A DNA stretch of 61,323 bases from Bipolaris cookei (GCA_002286855.1 NRSV01000111.1:1-61323), one strand, 5' to 3'. Shown: positions 33,814 through 46,116, numbered from the stretch's first letter. Made by a program: numbers and translations. The notes: generated by a model not told the origin, from the sequence alone.

Positions 33814-36321
33814 TTAGGCCTCTCCCTGATTTGGCAAATGTCCCGCTGTCTGCTTCCTCCACAGCTCTGCATACTTGCCTTCTTCGTTCTGCAGAAGCTC
33901 TTGGTGTCTACCCCTCTCGATGATCTCGCCCTTCTCCATCACTAGGATTTGATCGGCGTCTGCAATTGTGCTTAACCGGTGGGCAATCACAAATGTTGTG
34001 CGGCCTTTACTCAGTTTACGAATGGCCTGCTGAATGAGTGTTTCAGTGGAAGAGTCGATAGCCGATGTTGCCTCATCCAGCATTACGATTTTGGGGTCCT
34101 TGAGGAGCACGCGGGCAATAGCTATGCGTTGCAATTGTCCACCCGACAGCCGTACGCCGCGCTCTCCCACCTTAGAATTATAACCGTCTGGAAAGCCGAC
34201 AATGTCGTCGTGGATGGCAGCAGCGCGGCAGGCATCTTCGATTTCAGCGTCGGTGGCGTCGAGTTTGGCATAGCGAAGGTTTTGGCGAATGGTTTGATTG
34301 AACAAAACGGGATCTTGAGGCACGAGGCCTGTGGCATCGCGCAGACTAGCCTGGGTCACGGAGCGGAGGTCTTGCCCATCAATCATGATAGAGCCGTTGG
34401 TGACATCGTAAAAGCGGAACAGAAGTTTGAGTATGGTTGACTTTCCGCCACCCGTCTCGCCAACAAAGGCGATAGTTTGACCGCCTGAAGCTTTGAGGTT
34501 TACACTTTTGATGATTGGCTTGCGCTCGTCGTAGTGAAAGTCGACATCCCTGAATTCCACCTCGCCAGTGTGCACAACAATGTCCTTGGCGCCACCCTGG
34601 TCCGTGACAGAAGGCTTGGTGTTCAGCAGCTGGAGCAGGCGTTCGGCGTCAATCAGAGAGCTAGTAATTTGTCGGTAGCTGTAGGAGAGGACGTAGAGCG
34701 GCGAGGTCATTGTGTTCCAATACATGATGAGCGTGACCAGGTTGCCAACTGGCTTTCGTCCGGTAACAATCTGCGTCATGCCAAAGACACAAGCACTAGC
34801 GAAACCAAAGGTCGTCAAAATATCTTGCGCAGCGTTTCCACCCATGGATCTGAAGTAGTACGCGTACTGTGCTGAGATGGTGTTGACAATGTTCTCAGCG
34901 TAGCGCTTGTATTCGAATGCCAAGCGGTTGAAGTAAGCGACTGTCTGCCAGTTGTGTACTGTCTCATTGACGGTGGAGCTTTCTGTTCGTTGCTTCTCCA
35001 CATAATCTCGTCGCTTGGGTTGGGATAGCGTCGTAGAGTAAAGTCCAATGGCAATGTATGCTGCACCCATGAACAGAACAATGAATGCCATGTATGCATC
35101 GAATAAATGGGTTACGTAGTACATGGCAACAAACAGATCCAGGAAGATTGGCATAGTGTCGAACAGCACCATTTCGATGAGCGTATTCAGCGAAGACGCC
35201 TGCTCAACCGCCTTGAGCACCTCGCCCGAGTCCTTGGAAGCGTGAAAGTCCATGGATAGACCTAGCACGTGCTCGTAAGCTAACAGGGTAATGCGCCGAT
35301 AGGCTGAGTTTGAGGTGAAGAGACTGGCTGCGTTATTGACGGCTCCAAGCCCAGAATAGCTGTCGAGCCAAGAATACAATACCCAGAGCCCGATGTCCTT
35401 CCATGCCATGACACCGCTTTTGGTCTCGTAAGCTTTTTGTAATTTAGTGATGATGATACCGAGCTACCGAGGTGTAAAAAGGTTGAGAAAACGCTTTAGT
35501 ACCATGTATAAGATTCGTACGCCGAGACACGCCATGACCTTCCAGTCGTTTGTTGGAAATAGATAAGGCAGAAAGATCATGAAGCCCTTCAAATAGCTGC
35601 ACCAGCTACCCTCTTCTTCTAGACGCTTGGCTTGTTGTGCCTCGATGCCTTTGTCATCTTTATTTTGAGGGCTGTCTTTATTGTTGTTCCTGTCTTGGGT
35701 GATGGCATCATAGTCTCGGTTGACGCTGGCGGCTGGCGAACCCTAGGCTTGTTTGACAAGGAGTGGTTGGCGCTCTTCGTCTGTGCTGGCTTCTGCCTGT
35801 TTGGTGACGAGAATGACGAATGAATCGACCAGCAAGAGCAGCGAAATGAAAGCTCTGATACAGCTAATGAGTAGTGGCGGGCATTTCTGTCGAACTTGTT
35901 GTGACTCTGCGGAAACCATGACCAGGCACGTCGTCGCTTCGAATGCAAACTGGAGAGCGAAAGCGCCAAAGTAGGCATGCCAACGCAGGAACTTGCGAGA
36001 CCACAGGAGATAGGACAAAGGGGTCCAGAAGAGAATTGAGCTCAAACATCGTATCGCCAAGAACTGTGGTGCAGTGTACTCGGGATCTGCTATTGAGCAG
36101 CTGAGGTAGTAGAGGACCTCTGTGATGTATCCAACGAGTATGGTGAGCACAAAAGCCAGTATACTGATCCTCCTCTTCTTTGACACTGCTCGCCCGTTTC
36201 GCAAGGTGCAGAAACCGAAAATGCACGATAACAGGTAGTAGAAAATGATCGTTGGGACGTGGAGGTAGACTAGAAGCGTAACGGTCGTGTGGAAAGGAGG
36301 CTGAGACGGGTCAGGGCTCAT
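33814..36321 (-). pseudogene. HMT1-type vacuolar ABC half-transporter with two in-frame stops
   Basis: One reading frame runs from the ATG at 36321 to 33814 (836 codons) but contains TAG at 35745-35743 (codon 193) and TAG at 35466-35464 (codon 286). The N-terminal part has about five hydrophobic helices typical of heavy-metal-tolerance (HMT1) half-transporters. The family link QQAKRLEEEGSW and YLKGFMIFLPYL lies between the stops. After the second stop come the transmembrane domain and a complete nucleotide-binding domain: Walker A GETGGGKST, signature LSGGQLQR, Walker B IVMLDEATS and H-loop AHRLST. HMT1 proteins export glutathione or phytochelatin conjugates into vacuoles. An intron that would remove either stop cleanly was not found. 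Both stops could come from CAG by C-to-T change. Confidence 0.8.
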
Positions 36322-37148
36322 GGCGATGGTGGCAGCGGTGTTTGCTTTGTGGGTATTCTATGTGTGATCGCAAAGTGGCTCTGATTATGCGACTAGGACG
36401 TGAAGTACTTTAGTGGTGGGGAGACTGGCTGGATAGGTAGTTGTGTTCTTGTCTACGGCGGTAGGAACGACCTGCGCTTCCTCTAGCAATCTCAACCTAA
36501 TGACTTTTCTAAGGGAGACCGGTGAGAGCGAGTTTGAAATCCTAGCTAGGCAGCGGCATATGCAAAACGAAGGACGAGAAACCCTGTACTAGGGTTTGGG
36601 GGCTGTAAAGCGACGAGAAATGGACACACAATGTGAAATGGGCGGCATGTACAAACACGTCTTGCTCTGCACGATAGCAATCTGGCCTAGAGGCCCAGTC
36701 TTTTGTTGGTATCCGTGCAGCAGCTCCGTTGTGTGCGCAGAAAACGCCACTCACCGGCGAAAAGATGCGACACGACGCCTGTGCACCCATCTGACTAGAA
36801 GCCTTTCATTGGGCTACACTTTCTGCTTGTGGAGATCAGCCATGGCAAGTGCATGGGGTACGTAATGCCTCGAAGCGAGCCAGCCACCTGCGTTATTAGA
36901 TTTTGCGTGACAGCTTGCACCGAAGCTTTCCTTGCACATCCATGACTTGTGCCGTTGTAGCTACCTCTCTACCCTCATGTGCGGCCGGCAATCGCTACCA
37001 GTAGACTCAAGTAGTAATGGATTAGTATACAGTGACCAAAGTACGCCTGGGTGGACTGTGGTAAGAACAGGCAGTAGAGAATCATGGCGTGTTCGTGACA
37101 AGGACGAATTTATTTGAAATAATGTATGCATAACTTAGGTATGAGCCT
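36322..37148. other. Upstream region of the ABC frame
   Basis: Presumed promoter of the HMT1-type gene, then short frames without recognised motifs. Confidence 0.4.
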
Positions 37149-37367
37149 CTAGCCCTCTTGGCGAGACCCACATTCCCGCTCATTTGAGAGTATTTCTTCC
37201 TGCCATGCAGCGGCATCCCGGACTGGGTCAAAAGGCACAGGGTTCTTGGTCGCGGCGTCCGGCTTCGGGTTCCTCTTCGGCTCAGGAAATCCTTTTCGTT
37301 TAAGCTCATCCAGAAGGCTCCTCTTTCCTGAGACACCGTTAGCACCAGGCGCCCAGGAACTGATCAC
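37149..37367 (-). CDS. ORF repeating the ELKRxGFPEPKR motif
   Basis: A 72-codon frame just after the stop of the two-exon gene upstream, one base out of phase. It contains LLDELKRKGFPEPKRNPKPD, nearly the same as ILNELKRQGFPEPKRS at about 37425-37475. It is most likely a former exon or a partial duplication of the neighbour. No splice path joining the two without a stop was found. Confidence 0.3.
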   Translation of the reverse strand: MISSWAPGANGVSGKRSLLDELKRKGFPEPKRNPKPDAATKNPVPFDPVRDAAAWQEEILSNERECGSRQEG

Positions 37368-37368
37368 A

Positions 37369-37730
37369 TTACGTGCTATCGTATTTCCGTTTCCTCAATC
37401 GTGTTGCTATTGATGCCTGAATATCACTCCTCTTCGGCTCAGGAAATCCTTGTCGTTTAAGCTCATTCAGAATATGGTTCACTATCCTTTCCTGTTTATC
37501 CTTGGCAACATCTTCCCATTTCGGCAGATCATTGTCACTCTTATCACTCTGGAGCTCTGTCACTTCCAAATTCACGATGCGCTGTTCAGGGTCATAAATT
37601 TATCATAATCTAGAGGATAGGGACGCGCTCTTACGTTGTATTCTTGCTTCTGACCAGGAATGAGCGTCTCCACGTAAGATTTCACTTTTTTATTCTCGGA
37701 AGAGTTTTTTCCTTTTCCTGTATCTGACAT
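37369..37730 (-). CDS. Small two-exon hypothetical protein
   Basis: The model joins 37730-37635 and 37581-37369 (102 residues). The intron starts GTAAGA and ends CTGAACAG (53 nt, phase 0). Exon 1 encodes a basic N-terminus (MSDTGKGKNSSENKKVKSYV). Exon 2 has VTELQSDKSDNDLPKWEDVA followed by an ILNELKRQGFPEPKR motif and a basic end. No domain was recognised, although the helix-GFPEPKR pattern may be a short DNA- or protein-binding motif. The stop is followed by a shifted copy of the same motif. Confidence 0.4.
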
Positions 37731-38165
37731 CCTGTTGGTCGGCTCGAGCGTTCTTACTAGAGATCTGTGGATTTCTCAGACCCCGCGTGGCTCTGGCGTT
37801 GCCTGTTGGTCAAAGCGTATCGGTAGCCTATCAGCTGCACGTACGGCTGACTTTACCACTGTTTGTCATGTGGTCTGTGCCATGCGGGGCTCCCTGAGGC
37901 TTGCCCACAACTTGCTTCTACGTCCTAGTATACCATTTTCCATGCTGATATTGGGAGTGAAGCTCCCGCTGGGCGTTGCACGGCGTTGGTAGATGAGTTA
38001 CGTCACGTGGAAATGACGCAGCGCTGCATCATGGTCAGCATGAAAGTGTGTGATACATTGCGCAGCAATGTCGCTATATCGTTGCTGGCAAGGGCGTCAA
38101 TACTGTCGCGCCACCACCGTTTTCGCACGCGGTGACGAGGGTCGAATTTGCCGCCAAGCCACACG
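37731..38165. other. No gene seen
   Basis: Upstream region of the two-exon ORF leading into the TTACGAC repeat; only short frames. Confidence 0.4.
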
Positions 38166-38475
38166 CTCAGGCCAGCTTACGACACACTGAGCCGAGCCGT
38201 GGTCAGACCAATTTACGACGCTCTGCACCCACTGAGGTCGCCGTGCTGCGCCCGGACCATTTTACGACACAGCACCGTCGACTCGCCGAGCCGAGCCACG
38301 CCCAGACCAACTTACGACGCTCTGAGCCAACGGACTTGCCGTGCGGCGCCCGGACCAAGTTACGACACGCAGTGTCATTGACCCGCCAAGCCAAGCTGAG
38401 GATCAGACCAATTTACGACGTCCTCGACCGATTGGCTCGACATGCTGCGCCCGAGCCAATTTACGACACCTACCT
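38166..38475. repeat. TTACGAC minisatellite (about 50-bp spacing)
   Basis: Seven TTACGAC cores recur about every 50 bp (near 38177, 38212, 38261, 38309, 38359, 38412 and 38460). Units alternate between a CAGACCAATTTACGACG form and a CGGACCATTTTACGACAC form, separated by GC-rich sequence containing GAGCCGAGCC or GCTGCGCCC. The array is diverged, with no obvious coding role. Confidence 0.85.
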
Positions 38476-39377
38476 AGTAGTTACAAACCGCCTTACCTTG
38501 TCGTTTTAGCGCCATCGCTTCGAACCTGTGCATCCGGCCGCCGACGATCACGGAACGGCCCCAACCAAGTGAGGCGGTACACTGAGCACGGTCGAACTCA
38601 CCCCACGTTCGGCCGCTTGCTGGTTTCCGGCCCTTGTGGTTCGCGCTTGGGTGGATGCCGTGCAGCGCGAGAGCGACAGTGAACTGAAACGTTGGTCAAC
38701 AACGCCCCGTCGGGTGGCATTGGGAGTAGATCCAACGGCGTCAGTGAGGGCAATGCTGTTATCACTGTAAGAAAACAGCTTCCCCAAAGCAGCATAATTT
38801 GCTTGTTTGTTGTTTGCACATGCCGCAGCACATTACTTACAACCGACATGTGAGAGGCGTTGTGTGTTCGCTTTCAGCTAAATAGCGTAGTTCATATTTT
38901 CGAACAAGTGACATCCTTTTGCCTCCGCAGCGACCTCCGAGACAGATCTGCAACATCTTGTGTATGCAGTGATAATAGCGCATCTCCATAGCAAGCAATC
39001 CTCCGTGGCCACCACATCAGCATGTGACTGCTTATTGCATTCCAAAGGCAGGCCGTGCTGCGCCACTGCTGCTCAGAAAAAACCGTGTTGCTATCGCGGT
39101 ATACCATCTGGAAGTCGACTTTTCTCTTCTCAAGGAGCCGTGGTCGTTGATTATACTAGTTTACGAAATGAAACTTTTTCTAACGTGTTGCAACATACCT
39201 TGTAACAGAGTACTATTTATTCGGATGCTCCGTCAATAATTAAAACAATTACCTAAAGGTGAGTGAGTGCGCCTGATAACAAAAGCATGATTTTTATGTA
39301 GCTCATGGGGGACAGGAGATTCCTGGATATGTCTAAAACTCTATGCATACAGATGAAAAAGTACGCCGAATGCAAAA
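38476..39377. other. Intergenic, no gene seen
   Basis: Short frames only, ending at the stop of the permease gene. Confidence 0.5.
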
Positions 39378-41153
39378 CTACGCCTGAATTCGCGACTGCC
39401 ATTTTTGAAGGGGTGTCATCACAACCCCATCTGCCCCGGGCTTCGCAGCTCCTTTGAACCTGTTTCTGCCACTGACGGAGTAATAAACTAAAGAAAATAG
39501 AATAGCAGACGTAAACATAACGCAAGCCCAGTTCATCTCAGCCAGTGATGGGTTTGGTGAGCTGGGAAAACACAAAAATACAATAGAAAGTGACAGGTAA
39601 ACAATAGCAAACAGATTTACGGGCCAGCCTGCTTTTCCAATAGAAAATTTTCTCTGAGGGAGACCAGCACCAATAAAACGCCTCCAGACGACACAAACAA
39701 TAGTGACAAGATAAGAGGAATAAAGGGATATCATAGAAAGCGAGACAATGATGTTGAAAGCGATCTGCGAGAAGAGAGGTATGACGCTCATTATTAAGGT
39801 GAAGATTAGCGTCAACCCCACCGAGTTCGAAGGGATTCCATTTTTGACCTGAAAAAAGTAATTAGAAGAAGATATTCAAAGTAATAAATAGGACTTACAG
39901 AAGATAGGAGATCTGACCATGGAAGGCCATCATCCCGTGCAAGGGCGAATGTCTGGCGTGACGTAGTTGTACTTTGATTAACACAACCAGCTAGAAGCAG
40001 GAAACAAACTGAGGCCACCATGACGCTTGTGAGTACGATAGAGCCTGTTACATCCACCAGAGTCTGGATCCATGGTTGACCAAATGGAGTGTTCAAAAGG
40101 GCATTGTAGTCATTGCCCTGTCTTAGAAAGTTGACAACCGTCATAGACAGCGCAGCTACGCCGCTCAAGAGAAATGAGGCAACCATTGCCTTTGGCTGAA
40201 CCTTGGATGCATCTTTTACCTCCTCGGCTAGATGTGTAGCTGAATCTCCACTGCCCATGGTAAATATAGGAGCTATAATACCGATGAGTGTCGAGCCAAT
40301 GGTACTGTCCCATCCACTCAGGTTCTTGAAGTCGAAGAAGACTCCTTTAGCGTAGGGTTCCGGGCCCATGATGTTAAGTACAAGCATGAAGCCAAAGAAT
40401 CCAAGTAAGTAGAGGATAATCATACAGCCTTCTAAATGCGGGAGCCATTTTGCACCCACAGTGTTGACTGACATTGAGATGAAGGCGACCATTATGCAGA
40501 GAAGCGTGCTGTGGAATGGTTCCGGCTTATAGGATTCGGTTGTCAACACGATAAAGCCCCGAATCTGTTCACCAGTTGAGAAGCATGTACCGGCCATTCC
40601 GACTTGCCATCCGATGAAACTTAGCCATGCTGAAAACCGTGGTCAGTAATATTCGTTAAGTTTTGTTCGAGATCAACATACCAACACAGTAACTCAAGAT
40701 GTTTCGAAACCTCTCTGGTGCAAGCTGTCCGACCCAATAGTATTGGGCACCAGATGTTGGGTACACGGACGCCAGTTCAGCTAGGGAGTATGTGACAGTA
40801 CCCATGCCGCACAGAACGAAACAAAGCATCCAGATACCACCAGCTGGCCCGCCATTTTTGAGAGATACTCCGTTGCCACTTGAGAGATAGGCGAATCAGC
40901 ATCGCAGTACTTCTTAATAACGCTGGTCGTGTAGGCGTAGCTTCCGTTAAGACGTACATGAGTGCGTATGCCCAAGTATTACCAAGCAGTACTCCAAAAC
41001 CTAGCAAACCGCGATATCCAAAATTTCGCTGTTGACATGGTTACTTTGTGCACAAGTGAAAGCAATGACTCTGTGACTCACATTAAGCTCCTGCTTCTTG
41101 CCCATACGCGTCATATCCCGAGCATCAGTTTCTGTGTTGTATGTTGAAGTCAT
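39378..41153 (-). CDS. Amino-acid / GABA-type permease (APC family)
   Basis: The five-exon model joins 41153-41082, 41028-40958, 40878-40682, 40629-39899 and 39848-39378 (513 residues). Introns are 53, 79, 52 and 50 nt with GT-AG ends and keep the frame throughout. The protein begins with a short polar tail. Motifs typical of fungal APC permeases follow: RNFGYRGLLGFGVLLGNTWAY, LAELASVYPTSGAQYYWV, LAPERFRNILSYCVAWLSFIGWQ, then SATHLAEEVKDASKVQPKAM and TFALARDDGLPW. About 12 membrane helices are expected. Such carriers import amino acids, GABA or choline; the exact substrate cannot be read from the sequence. It looks intact. Confidence 0.85.
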
Positions 41154-42216
41154 GCTGGCGATGGGAAAAACTAAAAAGCAGTGGAAAATACTGAGTCAAT
41201 GATGTTTTCGTGCTGGGGAAGCTAGTACGGTACAGCAAACAGTTTATAAGAGATTCATAAAACACGACTATCACCCAAGTAGCGAATTAACAAAACAGCC
41301 CATGCAGTGTCAAATGAGAAGGACCCCCCGTTGCCATCCTTGCAAACAGATCCTTGCACCCTGATACCTGCGCAACTAAGTGGCGGTCACCTTCCGGTGG
41401 CGTCGCGGTAGGATGGGGCCTCTCGGGTCTATTTGGAGAGGAAAGCCGGTCCGCAGATCCTGCATCATGCATGATACCACGGAATGCACTCTTTTGGTCT
41501 TCCGTGCGCTAGCAGAAGGTCCGGGATCATGGTCTGGGCCGTTATCCATGTTTGTCTGTTGGTGGCTGCATTAGCTTTCGGCCATATCCCGCATTGGTTC
41601 CCGATCTGCAAAAGACTCCGGAACCTTGGTAGTGACGGCATGCTAATAGAACCAATAGTGAAAATAGGTGATATTCGATTTATTAGAAACTCCCTGTGAG
41701 AAAGGCTGTTTCCTAATACAGAACTAACATGATTTTAGGATACTTACGCTCCAGAATGCGGACTTTCGTTTCCTAATACCAGATTGCGGTGCACTGTGTG
41801 CAACTGTCCCACAGGGTATTTAGCCCGAAACGAAAGATAAATCAAATCTCAGGAATCGCGCGTGCCGGTAGTATTTTGTTCCAAAGAGAGTGAAGGGGAA
41901 TAGTTCCCGTTACATGGTAAATTACCAGCACGTGATTAATATACTCCCCTGCTTGTTGATCTGTACTTACTCTAGTGGCGATGCGTTACAGGAGGGTGAT
42001 ACCATCCATGTATCATGTCGGCACTTTCTTCTCGTCGAACTATGTGGGCCCTTGCTGAACGGCAGCTTGTCTCTATCCCGCTTTTGGCACGACCATAGCA
42101 GGGGCACGGCAGTGGCTATGTGATATATATTTCTATCTCTACCATTCAATTCTATCGACCTATGCGCACTGTTTGACTCGGACTTCGTTTACTTCCAAAA
42201 CCCACTTACAACAACT
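41154..42216. other. Divergent intergenic region
   Basis: About 1 kb between the diverging permease and PTH11-like genes. No frame of note; it probably holds both promoters. Confidence 0.5.
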
Positions 42217-43417
42217 ATGATTTCCTACTACAGAGACTTACGAGCCGATCGTCTCGTACATTCAACTGCAAATAATAACAGTAAACTGACTTGGGTGGTT
42301 CTCTTGTTCTCATGGGTTTGTGCAGTCATAGTGGCGATAATTCACATACTCATCAAGAAGAACAAATATAAACTCGAGGATCATTTCATTCTCTCCGCAT
42401 ATGTATGTATCAAAGAACCCTATCCCTAGCATTGCACTAGACTAATAGCGATCGAGATTGCGAGCCTTGTCGTATGGATACTCTGGACTTTAACTTTAAC
42501 ATATGGTCTTGGACAGCCTTTCACCGTTCTTAATGACAGGGATATATCAAATACCCAATTGGTGCGTTGAGCTATTCTTTCCACTATGTAATCAAAACCT
42601 CGATCTTGGCTAACATTTCTGCCAGTGTTTGTTCTTGAGCTATGTCTTCCTCAATATCCCGATCGCTCTATCCAAGATTTCTGTCTTGATGCTTTTCGAG
42701 AACGTCTTTGGACACATACAGCGTGTGCAACGCATGGCTTGGGGCACTATAGTGCTGGTTACTATTTGGTGTATTGCTAGTAGTGTTGGGATATCGATCA
42801 ACTGTTCACCGGCTACTCTTTTGCCAAACGCTGGTGTCGAACACTGTATTAGTTCGGTAAGTGTTCCTGTACAACATCGGTAATTGGTAAACGCTGACCA
42901 CTGTGCTAGAAAATTGGTCTCACAGTTATCGCAGCACTTGAGTGGCTCATTGAATTGATCACGATGATACTACCAGTATACGGCTTCTGTTTTACCATGA
43001 AACCTTGGAAACATATCAAGACTCACTTTTGGATACCCCTTTTGATATCGCTGTATGTCACTATCAGATTAGGATCTTTTTTCAACAGAAACTAAATAAT
43101 GCTTTGATAGGAACATCTTCTTTTCTGTCATGCACCTGCGATCTTATTCCACATTTATGGATGAGCGTCAACCACCCACCCATATCGTTTCGACCTTTGA
43201 TTGGGCAATTGGCCTGCTGACTTACAACCTTATATCTGCGACACTTCCATCGCTGAAGAAATTCACCAAACCATTCGATTCAAAGGGCTTGATTGTACCT
43301 GAGGAAGGTTTAAATATGCAAGTAAAAGCTGCAGAAGAAGTAAAATCGCACCAGACAGTTTCCAGCACCGGATGTCCATCAATTACCAGTCATGAGTCTC
43401 AACAACAACTCATCTAG
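42217..43417 (+). CDS. PTH11-type integral membrane protein (rhodopsin-like fold)
   Basis: The model joins 42217-42406, 42449-42561, 42626-42856, 42910-43052 and 43111-43417 (327 residues, introns 42-64 nt). The first donor (GTATCA at 42407) is chosen over a nearby GTATGT because only it keeps the frame. Seven hydrophobic helices are seen, with the family-like SYVFLNIPIALSKISVLMLF segment, conserved cysteines (ISINCSP, EHCISS), and the ending TFDWAIGLLTYNLISATLPSLKKF. The C-terminal tail is polar. Members of this group are often called PTH11-like receptors; many are of unknown ligand and function. No CFEM domain is present at the N-terminus. Confidence 0.75.
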
Positions 43418-43879
43418 TAATAGCAATGAAATAGTTAAAATGAAGCACTGGGCAGCGATGCCCTCTTTCCTCTATTTATACAGGATTTTCGAATGGATGA
43501 TGTGTACACACCATCATGTTGGAGATTGTATTTGAAATTACTATCGTCGAATCTGACAGATTTTTTACTCGTCGTCATATAAGAATATGATGAATGAAAC
43601 CGTTCCTCTTGCTACTTAAACTTCCGTTGAATGGGTTCTTGGACCACCGTATGTTTGTAATCTGGTTCAGATCGCAATAGATGTCGATTGTTCTAACGTG
43701 TTTGCGATGGACATAGGCTGGAAAAACGATTAGCCTTCATTGTAAAGAGTTATAGACTGACATACAGATGACTCCTGATCCTTTAGGTTGCCTGGAAGAA
43801 GTATGCGTAACATTTTGTAGGGAAAGAACCGCAAATTGGAAACTGATATACCAAAGAATATGAACTTTTCAAGCATTAG
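43418..43879. other. Convergent 3' intergenic region
   Basis: Spacer between the PTH11-like gene and the next membrane-protein gene; no feature seen. Confidence 0.5.
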
Positions 43880-44640
43880 TCAAAGATTGCTTTGTGGAGA
43901 AGAGAGGAGTACTAGTTGCTTATCTTCCGTAATTTGCTTTTTGATAAAGGTTTCCACCGAGAGCACAAAGAAAGCAATGCATTGAGAAATCGCTACTGCG
44001 GCATGCAAGACCAGTACTACCGAGCAAGTTATCTTGCGCCCCATTCTGGGGCTCATTGTGGGAACTGGTTGCGATATCCAGATAATGATGGCAGCAAAAA
44101 TGGCTTTCGTAAGACAAATGGCTGTAGCGAGGAGAAAGATTATTGCCTGGATCACAGCATTTGCTTTCTCATCGATAACTTTGCAACTTCCAGAATTGAG
44201 AACAAGTGGTAAAAGCGACAGCAATAGACTTGCTAGGCCATAGGAGAGGATCGAGAAAATCCCATGTGACATTTCTTGAGGTACGAGCAGAGAAGTATGG
44301 ATACCCTGCAATAGTCAATACAGTGAAGAATTGAAGGGTAGAGAACACTTGCCTCCGAGACTACTAGTAAGATACACGCACACTGCTCTATAGCCACTGA
44401 AAGTGCAGGAAACTTTTCTGTTGAGGCCAAAATACAGCTCACTGCTGTTAGGACAGGAGTGAGAATCCAGCTCACGCGCAGAACCGTGTAAGCGATCTCG
44501 CAAAGATTTTTGCTCCAATGGGCGCCGAGCAGAAAGGTGTTTTGAGACTGGCGAGAATACAATTGTACCCACGTTGCTATAGAAATAATAACAGTCTCCG
44601 CAGCGATAAAACCAAGGATAGCTTGACGATAACTCGACAT
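43880..44640 (-). CDS. Multispanning membrane protein of unknown function
   Basis: The model joins 44640-44353 and 44305-43880 (237 residues). The 47-nt intron begins with GC, not GT (GAG|GCAAGT, which fits the strong consensus of GC-AG introns), and ends TTGCAG; it is phase 0 and removes an otherwise frame-breaking gap. The protein has about seven hydrophobic helices with short loops and a polar C-terminus. It starts MSSYRQAILGFIAAETVII. It converges with the PTH11-like gene and may be a distant relative, but I do not recognise the family. Confidence 0.6.
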
Positions 44641-45780
44641 TGCAACAAGTTCAGCGAGGGAGGCGCAAATTGGCGTATAAACATCCTTTAAGAACTGTGT
44701 TCATAAGCCACATTTATGCAGCGCCATCCATGCACAATCTTGCTGAAAGTGGATGGTATCCCCCACGCAAGAAGACACCCTTAAGAAAATGTTAGCTGTC
44801 GCATAGTCGGGCTGCTAGCAACAGGAGACAGAAGTGGAGACCTCCAAATAAAGCAAAGTCTTATCCAAAGGAGGCAGTATTAGCCGTCTGAGATACTACC
44901 CAGTCTCTCTGCTAGAGCGATACCCACTTCGATGAAATAACATGATCTGGGAAGCCCGTGCGTGAGTGGCGAACATATCTTTCCGGGGCTAGATCGCGTA
45001 AATCCCTTTCCGCGCAGTCCGACGATGGATTTGCCTGTTTTCTTGCGTCATGATTATCATGGTAATTCATGGCTCTTTGCCCCCAATATGTTTGGGTTAT
45101 AGGAGCTTGCTATACTATATTCCTTTGTAGTGAATTTGTCAAAATGATACTGGAGATTATTTGGAATTCTTGCTTATTAACTAAGTGCACATGCCTGCTG
45201 GATGCGTGGAAAATGTGCCACGAATGAATGATCTGTAACATTAGGGGTCTTGTCTCAGGAGTGGGGTGTAATGCTGCACCAAGCAGAAAACAGCCTGAGG
45301 CGTATTCAAGGACGTCTCATTTCTATCCAAAAGACCCTCCTAGTCTACGATTCTCTGGTCCTTGTGGGGATCTAAGAGGAATTGCTGTAGCAACTTGCTG
45401 CAACAACTAGTCGTGCAAGGTCACTTCGCAGACATAATTGGACGCTGTTGAAGCGGTTGATCTGGGTCCAAACAGTGATAGGGAGAGAAAAGAGGGCATT
45501 CGAGGACCTAGCATCCTGGGTGCCCTCTAGCTTGATTTCCATTTACGTAATCTAGTGTGGCAGGGGATTGCGGAGTCATCTCGTCAATTCTTCAATGTCC
45601 TGCATGTCGAGAGCTTCGTTAACAAACGCTGTGAGTAGATTACGTGGGGCTATCCGGCTTGACAGCTGGGACTATAGCCCTGCCTTCCTATCCTCCTAAG
45701 ACGATTGAATCTCTTTTATGGCGCTGATGGTAGCATGGGATACGTTCCGGTTTCAAAGACCATCGGTCCGTCACGAGCAC
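44641..45780. other. Intergenic, no gene recognised
   Basis: Only short frames; no repeats matching other parts of the window were noticed. Confidence 0.45.
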
Positions 45781-46116
45781 TTAACAAAGGGTGATGAGAG
45801 TGAAGGGAGAAGAGGCGGAGTTCGTAGTTGAGGGCTTTTTAGAAGCAGCATTGGGGTTTGCGCTGGCCATTTCCGTTGTAGCAGCTAGCAGCTCCACGTA
45901 TGCCCTCATGCCTTCGGCGACTGGGCAGCAGTCCATTATGTGAAGAACATCACATTCGGTCGTAGTAAGGGCAACAGTTTCGGTTGTCCAATCTGATTCG
46001 CTGGTGCGAAACTTTCCATCAGTGCCCAATGCACCACTGTGGGCTTTATTAATAAACCTTGGATAGAAAAGAACACAAACAACTCGAGTATTAAACACCC
46101 AAGCTTCAGTTTGCAC
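45781..46116 (-). pseudogene. Caspase-like (peptidase C14) fragment
   Basis: This 111-codon frame contains CDVLHIMDCCPVAEG and VELLAATTEM, then a Pro/Ser-rich stretch ending SSPFTLITL. This resembles the block around the catalytic cysteine in fungal caspase-like domains (D.L.I.DCC followed by ELLAA and NSFTTALI). The histidine-containing N-terminal half is not found upstream. It is most likely the remnant of a larger NLR-like or metacaspase-related gene. Confidence 0.35.

Noticed and set aside
35431..35466. Intron removing the second TAG of the HMT1-type gene
   Set aside because: A GTAGCT...AAAAG path exists, but it would be about 35 nt, too short for a fungal intron, and would remove conserved codons (LGIIITKL).
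37369..37372. Splicing of the two GFPEPKR frames into one gene
   Set aside because: A GTAATG donor, GCTAAC branch and TCTCAG acceptor exist, but the resulting phase gives a stop codon shortly after the junction.
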